Assembly (NCBI RefSeq): GCF_013761245.1
Contig: NZ_JACDUT010000009.1
Location: 62,001-126,000 of the forward strand
From: Thermaerobacillus caldiproteolyticus
Lineage (GTDB): Bacteria; Bacillota; Bacilli; Bacillales; Anoxybacillaceae
Direction of reading: 5' to 3'
DNA length: 64,000 nt
Under the pieces are notes generated by a model that did not search any database, had not been told where the DNA came from, and saw only the letters and a program-made list of their open reading frames with translations. The position numbers were made by a program, and so were the translations under genes. How positions within the stretch are numbered: position 1 is the stretch's first letter; the number at the start of each line of letters is the position of its first letter. Shown here one piece after another: positions 63,815 to 64,000 of this stretch.

Positions 63815-64000
63815 ATGATAAATAAAAAATTTTTTAAATGGTTAATCTCTATCATAGGTTGCTCTGTTGTTCTGATGTTTATTTGTGTATTGCCCATAAC
63901 AGCGGACAATAATAAAGGACGAAAGTTTTATGAAGAACAAGGAAAAGCAATTTGGGAAATACCAACGAAAGAAAAAGTTATTGCATTGACATTCGATGAT
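63815..64000 (+). CDS. Polysaccharide deacetylase, 3' part outside the window
   Basis: Only the first 62 codons are present. After ATG 63815 (site AGAAGGTG) comes an N-terminal membrane anchor or signal (residues 8-29, WLISIIGCSVVLMFICVLPI). The stretch EIPTKEKVIALTFDD follows; TFDD is the first metal-binding motif of NodB-type polysaccharide deacetylases. The layout (anchor, short linker, NodB domain) resembles PdaB/YlxY-like or other peptidoglycan deacetylases of Bacillus. The remaining catalytic motifs are beyond the edge, so the subtype is open. Confidence 0.82.
   Translation, partial: MINKKFFKWLISIIGCSVVLMFICVLPITADNNKGRKFYEEQGKAIWEIPTKEKVIALTFDD

Overview
The window looks like a chromosome segment of a spore-forming Bacillaceae species, most like Parageobacillus/Geobacillus. 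Evidence is the strong AGGAGG ribosome-binding sites, many GTG/TTG starts, CcpA-type cre sites, and sporulation genes (YaaH/SleL-type cortex enzyme, CotS and CotSA homologues, YmaF). The genus is an inference from protein style; no rRNA or tRNA gene is present to confirm it. About two thirds of the window is intact metabolic operons. The rest is scar tissue: truncated genes, IS ends and long gene-poor gaps.

Layout. 0-6 kb: glutamate synthase gltAB (large subunit cut by the window start). 6-11.5 kb: a decayed zone with an orphan GlnQ-type ATPase behind a beheaded permease, a beheaded alpha/beta hydrolase, two solo IS3/IS150-type ends, a LysM-GH18 spore enzyme, a broken Rpn-type nuclease gene and a MazG-like pyrophosphatase. 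12-21 kb: a NERD/zinc-finger protein, an esterase behind a structured leader, a taurine/alkanesulfonate uptake operon with TauD, an SMR efflux protein and a thioredoxin-like protein. 21.7-32 kb: two adjacent sigma-54 systems. The first is a dihydroxyacetone PTS kinase (DhaK-DhaL-DhaM plus its own HPr) with an activator that carries an HPr-like domain. The second is AcoR with acetoin dehydrogenase AcoABC. Their -24/-12 promoters are almost identical and each has a cre-like site just upstream. 32-45.4 kb: a complete reductive pyrimidine degradation set (PreT/PreA, dihydropyrimidinase, beta-ureidopropionase, NCS1 permease, two small unknown proteins, PucR regulator, malonate-semialdehyde dehydrogenase, beta-alanine aminotransferase) with a cre site in front. 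Together these would take uracil or thymine to acetyl-CoA or propionyl-CoA plus ammonia and CO2.

45.4-64 kb: a deletion scar fusing the start of ald to the end of a membrane gene, a TetR/HXXEE pair with a perfect operator, an FNT channel with a perfect FNR box, a sirtuin/fructosamine-kinase pair near a DJ-1/PfpI protein, a DUF3311/sodium-solute symporter pair, YmaF, a CotS-CotSA spore-coat pair with a repeat-rich tail, a secreted V8-like protease, a lipoprotein that seems to start at ATT, a GyrI-like domain protein, and the first codons of a polysaccharide deacetylase at the window edge.

The best leads for unusual biology are: the HPr-domain sigma-54 activator beside the Dha PTS; hairpin-rich leaders before the esterase, the tau operon and acoR; a 15-bp hairpin that buries a Shine-Dalgarno with the start codon in its loop; the ATT-start lipoprotein; the two small pyrimidine-operon proteins; and the repeat tail of the CotSA homologue. 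No CRISPR array, tRNA, rRNA or prophage was seen.
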